Part shown: positions 1 through 7,671 of the stretch, piece by piece | Numbering within the stretch: the stretch's first letter is position 1 | How the letters are laid out: the number at the start of each line of letters is the position of its first letter | From: Alphaproteobacteria bacterium | GTDB lineage: Bacteria; Pseudomonadota; Alphaproteobacteria; Rhizobiales; JAJFHC01 | DNA: 64,000 nucleotides | Reading direction: 5' to 3' | Assembly: GCA_021775805.1 (NCBI GenBank) | Contig: JAJFHD010000004.1 | Span: 1 to 64,000 of the forward strand | Position numbers and translations under genes: made by a program | Notes under the pieces: generated by a model | What the model was told of the DNA's origin: nothing | Databases searched by the model: none | Seen by the model: the letters and a program-made list of their open reading frames with translations, nothing else

Positions 1-1
1 G

Positions 2-403
2 GAGATCATCGCTCAGCCGGCATTTGACCCGTTCAGGGGTCCGGAAATACGGCCCGGCTCTGGTATCCATGATGATGATGAGCTTGATGGCTGGATCGCC
101 CAGAACGCTGGAACAGCCTACCATCCTTGCGGCACCTGCCGTATGGGCCGCGGTGACACCGCGGTTGTAGACTCGCAGACAAGAGTACATGGCATCGATG
201 GTCTGCGTGTCGTCGATTCCTCGATCATGCCCTTCATCACAAATGCAAATTTGAATGCGCCAACAATCATGATCGGTGAGAAGGCAGCCGACATGATCCT
301 CGGCAAAGAACCGCTCTCGCCGTCAAACGCCCCCAGTTTTTTTGCTGAAGGTTGGGAGACGCAACAGCGCACGGGATCTCCGGAACGCAATTTTGACATG
401 TAA
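2..403 (+). CDS. GMC-family FAD oxidoreductase, C-terminal part (choline-dehydrogenase type)
   Basis: The 5' end lies outside the window; about 133 C-terminal residues are present and end at the TAA at 401-403. The fragment has the GMC C-terminal signature [11 protein letters not shown], whose His is the usual catalytic base next to the FAD N5, followed by [10 protein letters not shown] and [17 protein letters not shown], the block carrying the second active-site Asn. GMC enzymes oxidise alcohols such as choline, sugars or polyols using non-covalent or covalent FAD. The substrate cannot be read from this piece. It is followed on the same strand by an aminotransferase remnant, an SDR and a DadA-like oxidoreductase, suggesting a catabolic operon for an amino- or hydroxy-compound. 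Confidence 0.9.
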   Translation, partial: EIIAQPAFDPFRGPEIRPGSGIHDDDELDGWIAQNAGTAYHPCGTCRMGRGDTAVVDSQTRVHGIDGLRVVDSSIMPFITNANLNAPTIMIGEKAADMILGKEPLSPSNAPSFFAEGWETQQRTGSPERNFDM

Positions 404-473
404 GACATTCAGAGCGTCCGCATGGCAAATGACACCATGTCGAGCGCTGCAATTCCAGAAAGGATGCAAGCGC

Positions 474-1073
474 GTGATCGACTACGATTTCGCAACGGGC
501 AACACCAACCCCGAGAGTTTCCCCGGGGACGCATTTGCAGACGGTGCTGCCCGGGTGATTCCGACACTGACAAATGAGCTCAGCCGCTACCCCGGAAAGC
601 TTGGCCATGAGCCCATGCGGCGCCTTACTGCCGACCGTGAATTTGATCGGGAGGGCGTCCGTCTCTCCAAACGGCATGATGCAGGCCCGGACACATTGGC
701 CGCAGCGATCACGGTGGAGTATCTGCAGAGCCGTCTATGGCAACATATAGTGACAGCCCATACTGCGCTGAAGGCAAAGCGGGATGCGATTTTGTCTGTA
801 CTGGATAGAGAACGTGGGAATTTGTTTTCGGTTTCGCGACCGAGCGGCGGCTTGTTCATCTGGTTGCAGCGCGCCGACGAGATCGATCCGACCCGCCTGT
901 TGGAGATTGCGAACGAGGACTCGGTAAACTTCCTGCCGGGTTCGAGTTTTCACATTCACGGCGCGTCAAACCCGTTTATCCGTCTAGCCTTCGGTTTCCC
1001 AACAATAACGGACATTCAGACCGGCATTGTCCGACTGACTGACAGCATGCGAGCTGCGCGTCAGACCCATTAA
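474..1073 (+). pseudogene. PLP-dependent class I/II aminotransferase with the catalytic core deleted
   Basis: The reading frame is open, but only the two ends of the family are present. The N-terminal part (DYDFATGNTNPESFP ... YPGKLGHEPMRRL) matches the start of MocR-like, regulator-free aminotransferases. At about 666-674 it jumps to the C-terminal part (KRHDAGPDTLAAA ... SRPSGGLFIWLQ ... RLAFGF). The large cofactor domain, including the PLP-binding lysine, is absent: roughly 170 residues if the usual length of about 390 applies. An in-frame internal deletion explains this best. The nearest in-frame start to the homology is GTG 474; an upstream ATG at 342 lies inside the GMC gene. The product, if made, should not bind PLP. 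Confidence 0.75.
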
Positions 1074-1173
1074 CCCGCCGGATAACCGATCAACGGTTTG
1101 TCGGCGACTTTTTATTCGCATCGAAAACCGACCCAAGTGAAACACTGCAAACAGAGAAATTAGGGAGACAGTC

Positions 1174-1887
1174 ATGCTTTCACCAGATGGACGAGTGGTC
1201 ATGGTCACCGGGGCAAGCGGTGGCATAGGTCGCGCAATAGCCTCGTCCCTCCATGCCAAAGGGTACAGTCTGAGTCTCGGGGCCCGCAACATGGACAAGC
1301 TCGATAACGTGATAGCGAATTACGATAAGACACGCGTCATGACCCATGCCTATGAGGCAACCGACGCCGCAAACAACAAAGCGTGGGTAGAGGCCACCGC
1401 CGAACGGTTTGGCGGCATTGATGCTCTGGTCAACAGTGCGGGCATGGGTGGCAGCGTCAACCTCGAGGACGACGACGAAAGTGTGTTCGATGCTCTTTGG
1501 GCCGTTAACGCAAAAGGCCCGATGCGCATGATCCGCCTCTCACTCCCGCATCTCAGAGCCAGCGGCAGCGGCCGCATAGTCAACGTCTCGTCATTGTCGG
1601 GCAAGCGGGTCATCAATGACGGCACCGGTTACGCCATGAGCAAGTTTGCCCTTATGGCGATCAGTCACGCGGCCCGGCGCGCGGGATGGGAGGACGGTGT
1701 CCGCACGACCGCTGTGTGCCCGGGTTGGGTCAACACGGAGATGGCGGCGAGTGCAGAAGGAATTTCCCGGGATACCATGATTCAACCTGAAGATCTTGCG
1801 GAGCTGGTGAATACCGCAATTGCCCTGCCGAACAATGCCGCGATGGCGGAAATGCTCGTCAACTGTTCACTCGGTGACATGTTCTAG
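1174..1887 (+). CDS. short-chain dehydrogenase/reductase (SDR), 237 aa
   Basis: Classical SDR of normal length. The NAD(P)-binding motif TGASGGIG is at residues 12-19, NSAG replaces the usual NNAG near residue 88, and the catalytic set is Ser (NVSSLSG) with YAMSK. A good ribosome binding site (TAGGGAGA) lies about 8 bp before ATG 1174. It likely oxidises or reduces a hydroxyl or carbonyl group of whatever compound the neighbouring GMC oxidoreductase and FAD oxidoreductase handle. The substrate cannot be told from sequence. Confidence 0.85.
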   Translation: MLSPDGRVVMVTGASGGIGRAIASSLHAKGYSLSLGARNMDKLDNVIANYDKTRVMTHAYEATDAANNKAWVEATAERFGGIDALVNSAGMGGSVNLEDDDESVFDALWAVNAKGPMRMIRLSLPHLRASGSGRIVNVSSLSGKRVINDGTGYAMSKFALMAISHAARRAGWEDGVRTTAVCPGWVNTEMAASAEGISRDTMIQPEDLAELVNTAIALPNNAAMAEMLVNCSLGDMF

Positions 1888-1917
1888 GCACATGAAATCC
1901 GTTCCGCAACTCAGCCA

Positions 1918-3165
1918 ATGAGTCATGTCACGATTATCGGCGCGGGAATCGTCGGCGCCTGCATTGCCCGCTTTCTTCAGCGGGCAGGCCATGATGTTAC
2001 CATCCTCGACCGCAATGAACCGGGAACCGGATGTTCGTTTGGCAATTCCGGTGCGATTCTGACCCTCGAAGCTTCGACCCAATTGCCTGGTCCGCGTTTA
2101 CTGAGACAAATTCCACGCATGCTGCTTGATCGCGACGCTGTATTGATCTTTCGCGCTGGGCACATGTTCCGCATGATGCCATGGATGTTGTCATTCTTGC
2201 GCGGGTGCACAGCTTTGCAACAACGACGTACGGCTCAGGCAATGGCCACCCTGCTTTCGGGAACCACATCAGCCTATGACGATCTTGTAGCTGGCACGGC
2301 CGCCGACCAACTCATTCGCCGAAACGGCACCTTGGGGTTGTCGAGCAGCAATGAATGGTTCGCAGCCGACCAATGGAGGCGGGATCTCAACGCCTCCTTC
2401 GGAGCGGAGATGCAGGAGCTTGGACCAACGGAAATTCAGAAGATGGAACCCTCCCTTTCGTCGGATGTCTGCCGCGCGATGTTTTACCCCAACGCATACA
2501 ACACACCTGACCCGGCGCTGCTGACAAAAACCATCCTTGATGACACTGTTTCAGACGGCGGCCGCTTTTTGAAGCAGGAGGTCACAAAGGTACGCGTTGA
2601 AAACGGTAGACCTACATCGGTCTTGACCGACAGTTCAGAGTTGAGCGTCGACCGGCTGGTGATTGCAGCAGGGGCCTATTCACACCGCGTTACGCGCATG
2701 CTTGGAATAAGAGTGCTTCTGGAGACCGAGCGGGGATACCACGTCGAGGTGGACGGCATCGACACGACTTTGAAGCGCACCGTCCTGCACGGTGAGCATG
2801 CCTATGCAATGAATCCGACGAAACACGGCGTAAGGATTGCTGGCACAGTCGAGTTTGCAGGCCTGGACGCACCACCAGACTATGATCGGGCGCGAACAAT
2901 TTGGCGCCGCGGCCATACAGTCTTGCGCGAACTACACGACATTTCACCACAGAAAATGAAGTTCTGGATGGGTCGACGCCCAACCTTGCCGGACTACCGG
3001 CCGATCATCGGATCGGCTCCCGGCATCGACAACTGCTGGTTTGCATTCGGCCATCAACATTTGGGGCTGACACTTGCGGCACGAACAGGACAGGTGCTCG
3101 TCAACCTGGTCGAAAAGCGCGACCCTGGCCTGGACCTCGCACCGTTCAGTGCCAGCAGATTCTAA
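1918..3165 (+). CDS. DadA-like FAD-dependent amino acid oxidoreductase, 415 aa
   Basis: DAO-family flavoprotein. The Rossmann GAGIVGACIARFLQRAGHDVTILDR motif at the N terminus binds FAD (an ADP-binding fold with the acidic residue at the end of beta 2). The C-terminal MGRRPTLPDYRPIIGSAPG and FAFGHQHLGLTLA blocks are typical of D-amino acid dehydrogenase/glycine oxidase-like enzymes (DadA group). The expected role is oxidative deamination or demethylation of an amino acid or amine, feeding electrons to the respiratory chain or oxygen. It starts 30 bp after the SDR on the same strand and is probably co-transcribed. Confidence 0.85.
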   Translation: MSHVTIIGAGIVGACIARFLQRAGHDVTILDRNEPGTGCSFGNSGAILTLEASTQLPGPRLLRQIPRMLLDRDAVLIFRAGHMFRMMPWMLSFLRGCTALQQRRTAQAMATLLSGTTSAYDDLVAGTAADQLIRRNGTLGLSSSNEWFAADQWRRDLNASFGAEMQELGPTEIQKMEPSLSSDVCRAMFYPNAYNTPDPALLTKTILDDTVSDGGRFLKQEVTKVRVENGRPTSVLTDSSELSVDRLVIAAGAYSHRVTRMLGIRVLLETERGYHVEVDGIDTTLKRTVLHGEHAYAMNPTKHGVRIAGTVEFAGLDAPPDYDRARTIWRRGHTVLRELHDISPQKMKFWMGRRPTLPDYRPIIGSAPGIDNCWFAFGHQHLGLTLAARTGQVLVNLVEKRDPGLDLAPFSASRF

Positions 3166-3352
3166 AAAATTATGTGCCCACATAGAACCAGCGTCTAGCG
3201 GCTTTCTGTCCGGCGAGCAGAACAATCGGGCGGCATATGTCTACCGCCAATTGCGGCTCTATCGGGACATTCACAATCATCCCTGCGCGACGGAACTCCT
3301 CACCTCTACTTGGTATTCTGCAAATCCAGGAGAGACGGGCAAAGGGCCATAG

Positions 3353-3557
3353 ATGCAAGAACCGGATTTTCAGAACTGGTTGGAATCTCGAAGATGGAAC
3401 GAAAGCCCGCTGGCGCAAAAAGGGTTTACACGACCGCATGTCTCGTCTCAGACGGCTCGAGCGTTCGCTTGCAGAGTTGGGGGACAGCACCAACGATCTC
3501 GACACCTTGATTGAAAATCAAGAATTCGACGCTCTTCTTGATCGCATTGCATTCTGA
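3353..3557 (+). pseudogene. frameshifted remnant of a WLES...RMSRLRRLE-type N-terminal module
   Basis: Joining three frames gives one coherent helix-rich segment: MQEPDFQNWLES and NESPLAQ in the first frame, then KRVYTT, then RMSRLRRLERSLAE and LIENQEFDALLDRI up to the TGA at 3555-3557. The pattern of a tryptophan-containing start, then RxSxLRRLER, then an acidic DxLL end resembles N-terminal modules I recall from restriction-type and other large DNA-acting proteins. That identification is from memory and tentative. At least two frameshifts are needed and nothing recognisable follows, so I call it a decayed fragment. Confidence 0.4.
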
Positions 3558-3623
3558 GAGGGGGTCTTGCTTTTTTGGTAATGGCGCCGTGAGGACCGCA
3601 TCAAGTGTTTCCGTCACACCTTC

Positions 3624-5675
3624 CTAAGCGTCGATCTCAACGTTTCCCTTTGGGACAGAAATACAGAGATTGCAGAACCCCGGATCAGGTTCGATAGCAG
3701 GTGGTGCGAGGTACTCCACCGCACCCGATAGAATTTGCGTGACACATGTACCGCACCTTCCTGCGCGGCACCCACTCGGGATACAAATGCCATTGAGTTC
3801 GCCGAACTCCAATAAACTGTCGCATGAGGAATCCCAGGAAATGGTCACGCCGGAACGTGCGAAGGTCACCGACGTTGGCGCCGCCGCCAGGGCATTCGCG
3901 CCTGGCACTTGGAGGTCAAGGTATTGAAAGTGAAACTCTACTAGTTCAGCGGGCGTGTCGGGCATCGGGCGTTGCCAGTAACAAGGCCGTATGAAGGACT
4001 CACGCCCAAGCGACAACGCGTGTCTCCATTCCTGCTCCACGTATGGAGACATCTGAGCGGCGCTGGACCAGCAAAGCTGGAATATGTCCGCTTCCTCAAT
4101 CTTGTCTAGCAAAGCCTGGTTCCATCGTTCGCCGCTTCTAAGAACGTGAACGTCGCGGAGAAAGTTCATTCCCAACGCCCGATATGCCCCCTCCAGGACT
4201 TCGATTATTGGCACGTCGTCATGGGCATGGGCGACGAACACAGACTGAAAGTTGGTCGTTGTGCTGCGCTCCGGTTGTTGGGCGCTTGGCTCAAGAAGAT
4301 TATCCTTATCCACCAGATGGGCCCAGATTTTGGTTTCGGCGACGAGGACGGGTCCAACGTAAAACTCGACGGTACCGTTGACTGCCATCCCCGATTCAAA
4401 ACCGGGCAATTGTCGATGCGACTGCACCCGGAACTCGAACCGATGCAGGTCTTCAATCCAGAGCACTGAAGCGCGCGGCGGATTAAACCGGCAGCCGTCG
4501 AGCCGCGGAACCGCGACAATCTCCGCACCCCGTTGAATTGAAACCTTGGCCAGGCTTTGCGTCGCGCGTCCGTCATCTCCAGCGTCTTGAAGAACACGTC
4601 GGCGGTCTGCTTCCACGTCGCTCAAGAATTCGGGCAAATGCACATAGGAGAGTATTGTTCGCCACTCGCCCTCGAAGAGACTAGTCGGATGGTATGTGGT
4701 GAACTGGACATTCTTGGAAGCCGCTTCTTCACCGCCTGCGAATAACGGTCCCATACCTGCCGTCTCAACAGGCCGTTTTGATTTCTTGACCGTAGCTGGA
4801 CCAAACGCTTCGAAGTGGATATCCGATGGAGAGACACCCCATTCCTCCAATCCGTTTGTCAAAGCGTCCATCATTGGGGGCGGTCCGCAGATGTAGAAAT
4901 CGCACGCGGCTGTCGGGACAAGAGATTTTATGAGATCTACACTCACATGGCCCTGGACATTGTAGTCTGTGCCCTTCCTGCAAGCGGCGGTCGGTCTGGA
5001 GTAGACAACGATCAAGTGAATGTTGGAGTTGTCTTGTGCAACTCTCTCCAGCAGCTCGAACATGGCGTGCTCGTCGCGGTTACGAACGCCATAGACGAAC
5101 CAGACTTCACGTCGGGACTCTGACGCTACCAACCAGTTCATCATGCTGACCAAAGCGGTCATTCCGATCCCGCCCGCAATCAGAACGATTGGACGATCCG
5201 ATGATTCATCGAGGAAGAATCTTCCGTCTGGAGTGCGTGCCTCAACGCTATCACCGACTTCCAACATGTTGTGGAAATAGGTTGAACACAATCCGGGCGG
5301 CGTTCCTTTCGGCGCGTTGGCGGGCGCATCCATCCGCTTGATCGTCACTCGGTAGTGGTCTCTCAGTGTCGGGCTGTCCGACAAATGATGGCACCTGACG
5401 ATCGGCCGCGGCTCCCCGGGCAACTGAAGTTCGAACGTCAGATACTGCCCTGCGTAATAGGGTGGAATCGGTTCTTCATCCTCGGGAATCAAATAGAAGG
5501 AACAAATATCCCGTTTTGTGTTTTCGTACTCCTTTCGAGCGACACGAAATTTCCGCAACCCCTCCCAGGGAAGGATAGACATGCCCGATTCTTTGTCGAC
5601 CTGCTTGACGACAGGGTCAACATCGTCGGGATCACAAATCGAGTTCATATTGAGCCCCGTGCCAGAGCAGTCCAA
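3624..5675 (-). CDS. flavin reductase - TIR domain - 2Fe-2S ferredoxin fusion, 683 aa
   Basis: Domains, numbered from the first Met: FAD-binding reductase domain about 40-150 (GQYLTFEL, then RCHHLSDS where relatives have R-x-Y-S); NAD(P)-binding domain about 160-295 (GGIGMTAL at 168-175, CGPPPMM at 263-269); a beta-rich domain about 322-455 of the kind that precedes many bacterial TIR domains (VQFTTYHP, FEFRV, VNGTVEFYVGPV); TIR domain about 476-590 (SVFVAHAHDD, LRSGERWNQ, DIFQLCWSS, SPYVEQEW with E549 at the usual catalytic position); C-terminal plant-type 2Fe-2S ferredoxin about 600-683 (C636, C641, C644, C671). Without the TIR block it would be an ordinary flavohemoglobin-reductase-like/ferredoxin protein of about 380 residues. 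Met32 (MSILPWEGLRKF) is an equally good start. Cytoplasmic; no membrane segment. It stands alone on the minus strand, divergent from the membrane gene at 6038. Confidence 0.85.
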   Translation of the reverse strand: MDCSGTGLNMNSICDPDDVDPVVKQVDKESGMSILPWEGLRKFRVARKEYENTKRDICSFYLIPEDEEPIPPYYAGQYLTFELQLPGEPRPIVRCHHLSDSPTLRDHYRVTIKRMDAPANAPKGTPPGLCSTYFHNMLEVGDSVEARTPDGRFFLDESSDRPIVLIAGGIGMTALVSMMNWLVASESRREVWFVYGVRNRDEHAMFELLERVAQDNSNIHLIVVYSRPTAACRKGTDYNVQGHVSVDLIKSLVPTAACDFYICGPPPMMDALTNGLEEWGVSPSDIHFEAFGPATVKKSKRPVETAGMGPLFAGGEEAASKNVQFTTYHPTSLFEGEWRTILSYVHLPEFLSDVEADRRRVLQDAGDDGRATQSLAKVSIQRGAEIVAVPRLDGCRFNPPRASVLWIEDLHRFEFRVQSHRQLPGFESGMAVNGTVEFYVGPVLVAETKIWAHLVDKDNLLEPSAQQPERSTTTNFQSVFVAHAHDDVPIIEVLEGAYRALGMNFLRDVHVLRSGERWNQALLDKIEEADIFQLCWSSAAQMSPYVEQEWRHALSLGRESFIRPCYWQRPMPDTPAELVEFHFQYLDLQVPGANALAAAPTSVTFARSGVTISWDSSCDSLLEFGELNGICIPSGCRAGRCGTCVTQILSGAVEYLAPPAIEPDPGFCNLCISVPKGNVEIDA

Positions 5676-6037
5676 TCGGCCGCCCCGTCATGCCCTTCAA
5701 CAAAACTTGTTCCAAATGAATTGACTTGGCTCGCAGGGCTCTGGCGCATCCAGTCAACACTCTAGGCGACCCACAGTTTGTGTTGCAAGTGTCGGCGAGG
5801 ATTGGCCTGTGCATCGAGTTCTGCGAGATCGACATATAGATCATTAGCTCAATTGTGAAGTGATCTCATGGGTTAACTCGGGAGCCCGACGACGGAACTT
5901 TCCGTCGCGAACATCGAGGTACTGTCCGTTCAACTTTAATGTACAACTGGCGTCCAAGATTGTCGGTCAACACGTTGCGGCCACGCTAACCCGCCGGCTA
6001 AAGTCTCCCCAGACAAAAATCAACGAGAATCCATCAT
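5676..6037. other. intergenic stretch between two divergent genes
   Basis: This interval separates the TIR fusion (minus strand) from the small membrane protein (plus strand), so it must hold both promoters. No convincing coding sequence is seen; the short frames here have no recognisable family features. The right end (5971 onward) belongs to the 280-bp repeat shared with 43296-43575. Confidence 0.5.
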
Positions 6038-6250
6038 ATGATGATCCTGAGAAACCTGGTTCTCTTATCTCTTGCCATACTTGGTGTCGGCATGGCGGTT
6101 GAAACCGTATTCAGTTCGGGCGTCAAGTTTGAATTTACCCGCGGCATCGTGTTTTTTGCAGCGGCAATCGCGGTTGCCGTTGTCGTCTGTCTGGCAATAA
6201 GGGCCAAAAGACTCCCCTTGCGCAGCTGGTATGCCCTGCCGCTCATCATC
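5971..6250 (+). repeat. 280-bp direct repeat, left copy (A)
   Basis: Aligned by eye to 43296-43575 without gaps: 30 mismatches in 280 positions (about 89% identity). It covers 67 bp of upstream sequence plus the first 71 codons of the small membrane gene. The upstream part is the better conserved section, with the run from CCACGCTAAC to CAACGAGAA identical in both. Both copies have the same orientation and lie 37.3 kb apart. Confidence 0.9.
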
Positions 6251-6469
6251 GGTACCGGATTTGGAATCCTTGGGAACTACAATCTGAAGGGCTGGTTATC
6301 CGATATCTCCGGAGCGACGCTCGGAGTTGCGGCCCTGATCTTCAGTTTTGCAGCATTGCAGTACTGGGCGGACAAAAGGGGTGCACGGGATTGGTCCGGG
6401 ATTGTCGTCCTGTGTTCGCTGTTAATCCTGAACTTGGTTGCCGGCGCAGTCATGTATTTTGCCAAATAG
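6038..6469 (+). CDS. small integral membrane protein of unknown function, 143 aa
   Basis: About four to five hydrophobic segments are visible: residues 3-22, 33-52, 64-78, 90-108 and 122-141. Short basic loops (RAKRLPLRSW, ADKRGARDW) lie between them. No catalytic or binding motif is recognised. The first 71 residues are repeated in a truncated copy beside tRNA-Thr (43363-43578), so this is the intact paralogue. An ATG pair at 6038/6041 is preceded by a weak site (CAACGAGAAT). Function unknown. Confidence 0.7.
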   Translation: MMILRNLVLLSLAILGVGMAVETVFSSGVKFEFTRGIVFFAAAIAVAVVVCLAIRAKRLPLRSWYALPLIIGTGFGILGNYNLKGWLSDISGATLGVAALIFSFAALQYWADKRGARDWSGIVVLCSLLILNLVAGAVMYFAK

Positions 6470-6493
6470 GATCCCCGTTGCGAACCATCGCCA

Positions 6494-6985
6494 TCAAACC
6501 GAGTGTTTGAGCAGAACTTCGAAGCGCTCCTCCCCGGTCTGCCAGATATCGATTTCGTCGTCGTTCGTTTCAGATTGCAGTTTCGCGCGAACGTGATTGA
6601 TACACTCTTCGGCAACGTCTCTAGGGCATCCAACAAAAGACGTGGCGCAAAGCGCATCAAAACTCATCCGCATACCGATGATGTAGTCACGTACGACACC
6701 GCTTCGTCCCTTGATCAACATCAGCTTGCCGATGTCTTCGACCCGTTCATCGATGCACCAAGCCTCGCCGGAGTACTCCGTCAGTGCTCGATAGAGTTCA
6801 ACCAACAGTTCAAGAGGCGCGCGTGCCGGATCGTCAATCACGCAATCGACGACCGCATCGCGAAACACCATGTTTGCGTCGTCAAATTGATCCCCGTGTT
6901 CTCCGTTCCAGGCAAACCGGATCTTCGACGCATCATCTGTGTACTGTGCCACGTACCGCCGGACAGCTTCTGGCCCTACATCCAT
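6494..6985 (-). CDS. hypothetical cytoplasmic protein, 163 aa
   Basis: An acidic soluble protein with no signal peptide or membrane helix. It contains YVAQYTDDASKIRFAWNGEHG near the N terminus, a helical middle (LELLVELYRALTEYSGEAW) and the pattern EECINHVRAKLQSE near the end. I recognise no family. The coding frame is clean and the composition resembles that of neighbouring genes, so it is probably real. It converges on the membrane gene (24 bp apart). It may belong with the scarred accessory DNA that ends in IS fragments at 7.5 kb. Confidence 0.55.
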   Translation of the reverse strand: MDVGPEAVRRYVAQYTDDASKIRFAWNGEHGDQFDDANMVFRDAVVDCVIDDPARAPLELLVELYRALTEYSGEAWCIDERVEDIGKLMLIKGRSGVVRDYIIGMRMSFDALCATSFVGCPRDVAEECINHVRAKLQSETNDDEIDIWQTGEERFEVLLKHSV

Positions 6986-7211
6986 CGGTGCCTTCCAAAG
7001 AGACGATTGAGTCCCGCATCACCCAATGTTGTAGCGTGAATATTGATCCGGGATATCCGAAATCCGCAATAATTGGTGATTGACACCTCTTTCGGGGACC
7101 AACACAATCCCAGAGAGCCGTAACCTTCTGTTATTTCAGCGATTTTGGTTACACCGTGGTTACGGATGGCATCTAACCACGGGTTCTTCAGACATATCGA
7201 TATGCTAGTGC

Positions 7212-7514
7212 GTGACTAATTCCGCGTACGATGCATTCAGCCAAAAAACTGATTTGCAACGCCTGTGGAAGCCAAACGGGGCGACGCGCCGGCAGTTTTC
7301 GGCTGAAGCCAAGATCCGCATTGTTCTGGATGGTTTGCGGGAGGTGTTGATGCCGTGGAAAGAGAGTTCGGTAATGGAAGAACGTTTACGCTTTGTGGCG
7401 CGGCGTCTTGATGGTGAAGACATGATCGACCTGTGCCGGGAGTTCGGGATTTCGCGCAAGACCGGCTACAAGATTTTCAACGGCAAAAGGATGCCTGCTC
7501 ACGTCAATTTCTGA
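7212..7514 (+). mobile_element. fused remnants of an IS3-type OrfA and an IS481-type transposase
   Basis: One open frame carries two unrelated transposase fragments back to back. Residues about 26-43 (RRQFSAEAKIRIVLDGLR) match the start of IS3-group OrfA proteins. Residues 47-90 (MPWKESSVMEERLRF ... LCREFGISRKTGYKIF) match the N-terminal helix-turn-helix of IS481-family transposases, which begin at ATG 7350. Neither has its DDE catalytic domain and no terminal inverted repeats were found. This is insertion-sequence debris at the left edge of the purine locus. Confidence 0.8.
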
Positions 7515-7612
7515 GTAGCTTCGGAATCCATCAAGCGACCTGGACTCGTAGAGTTTTACTCCAACATGTTTCTTGCGTCCTGTTTGGTCGAGTGGCGGAA
7601 AATTGGCAATTG

Positions 7613-7644
7613 TTGTTTACAAAACGGTAAAGTTTTGTGCACAA
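7613..7644. promoter_or_regulatory. paired TTGTNNACAA operator upstream of xdhA
   Basis: Two perfect palindromes, TTGTTTACAA (7613-7622) and TTGTGCACAA (7635-7644), have centres 22 bp apart. The second ends 27 bp before the xdhA start codon. The same pair recurs at five other promoters of this locus. I infer binding by the FCD-type GntR protein encoded at 22376-23095. Confidence 0.75.
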
Positions 7645-7671
7645 TCCAAATTCAACAAAAGTTGGTTTCTA

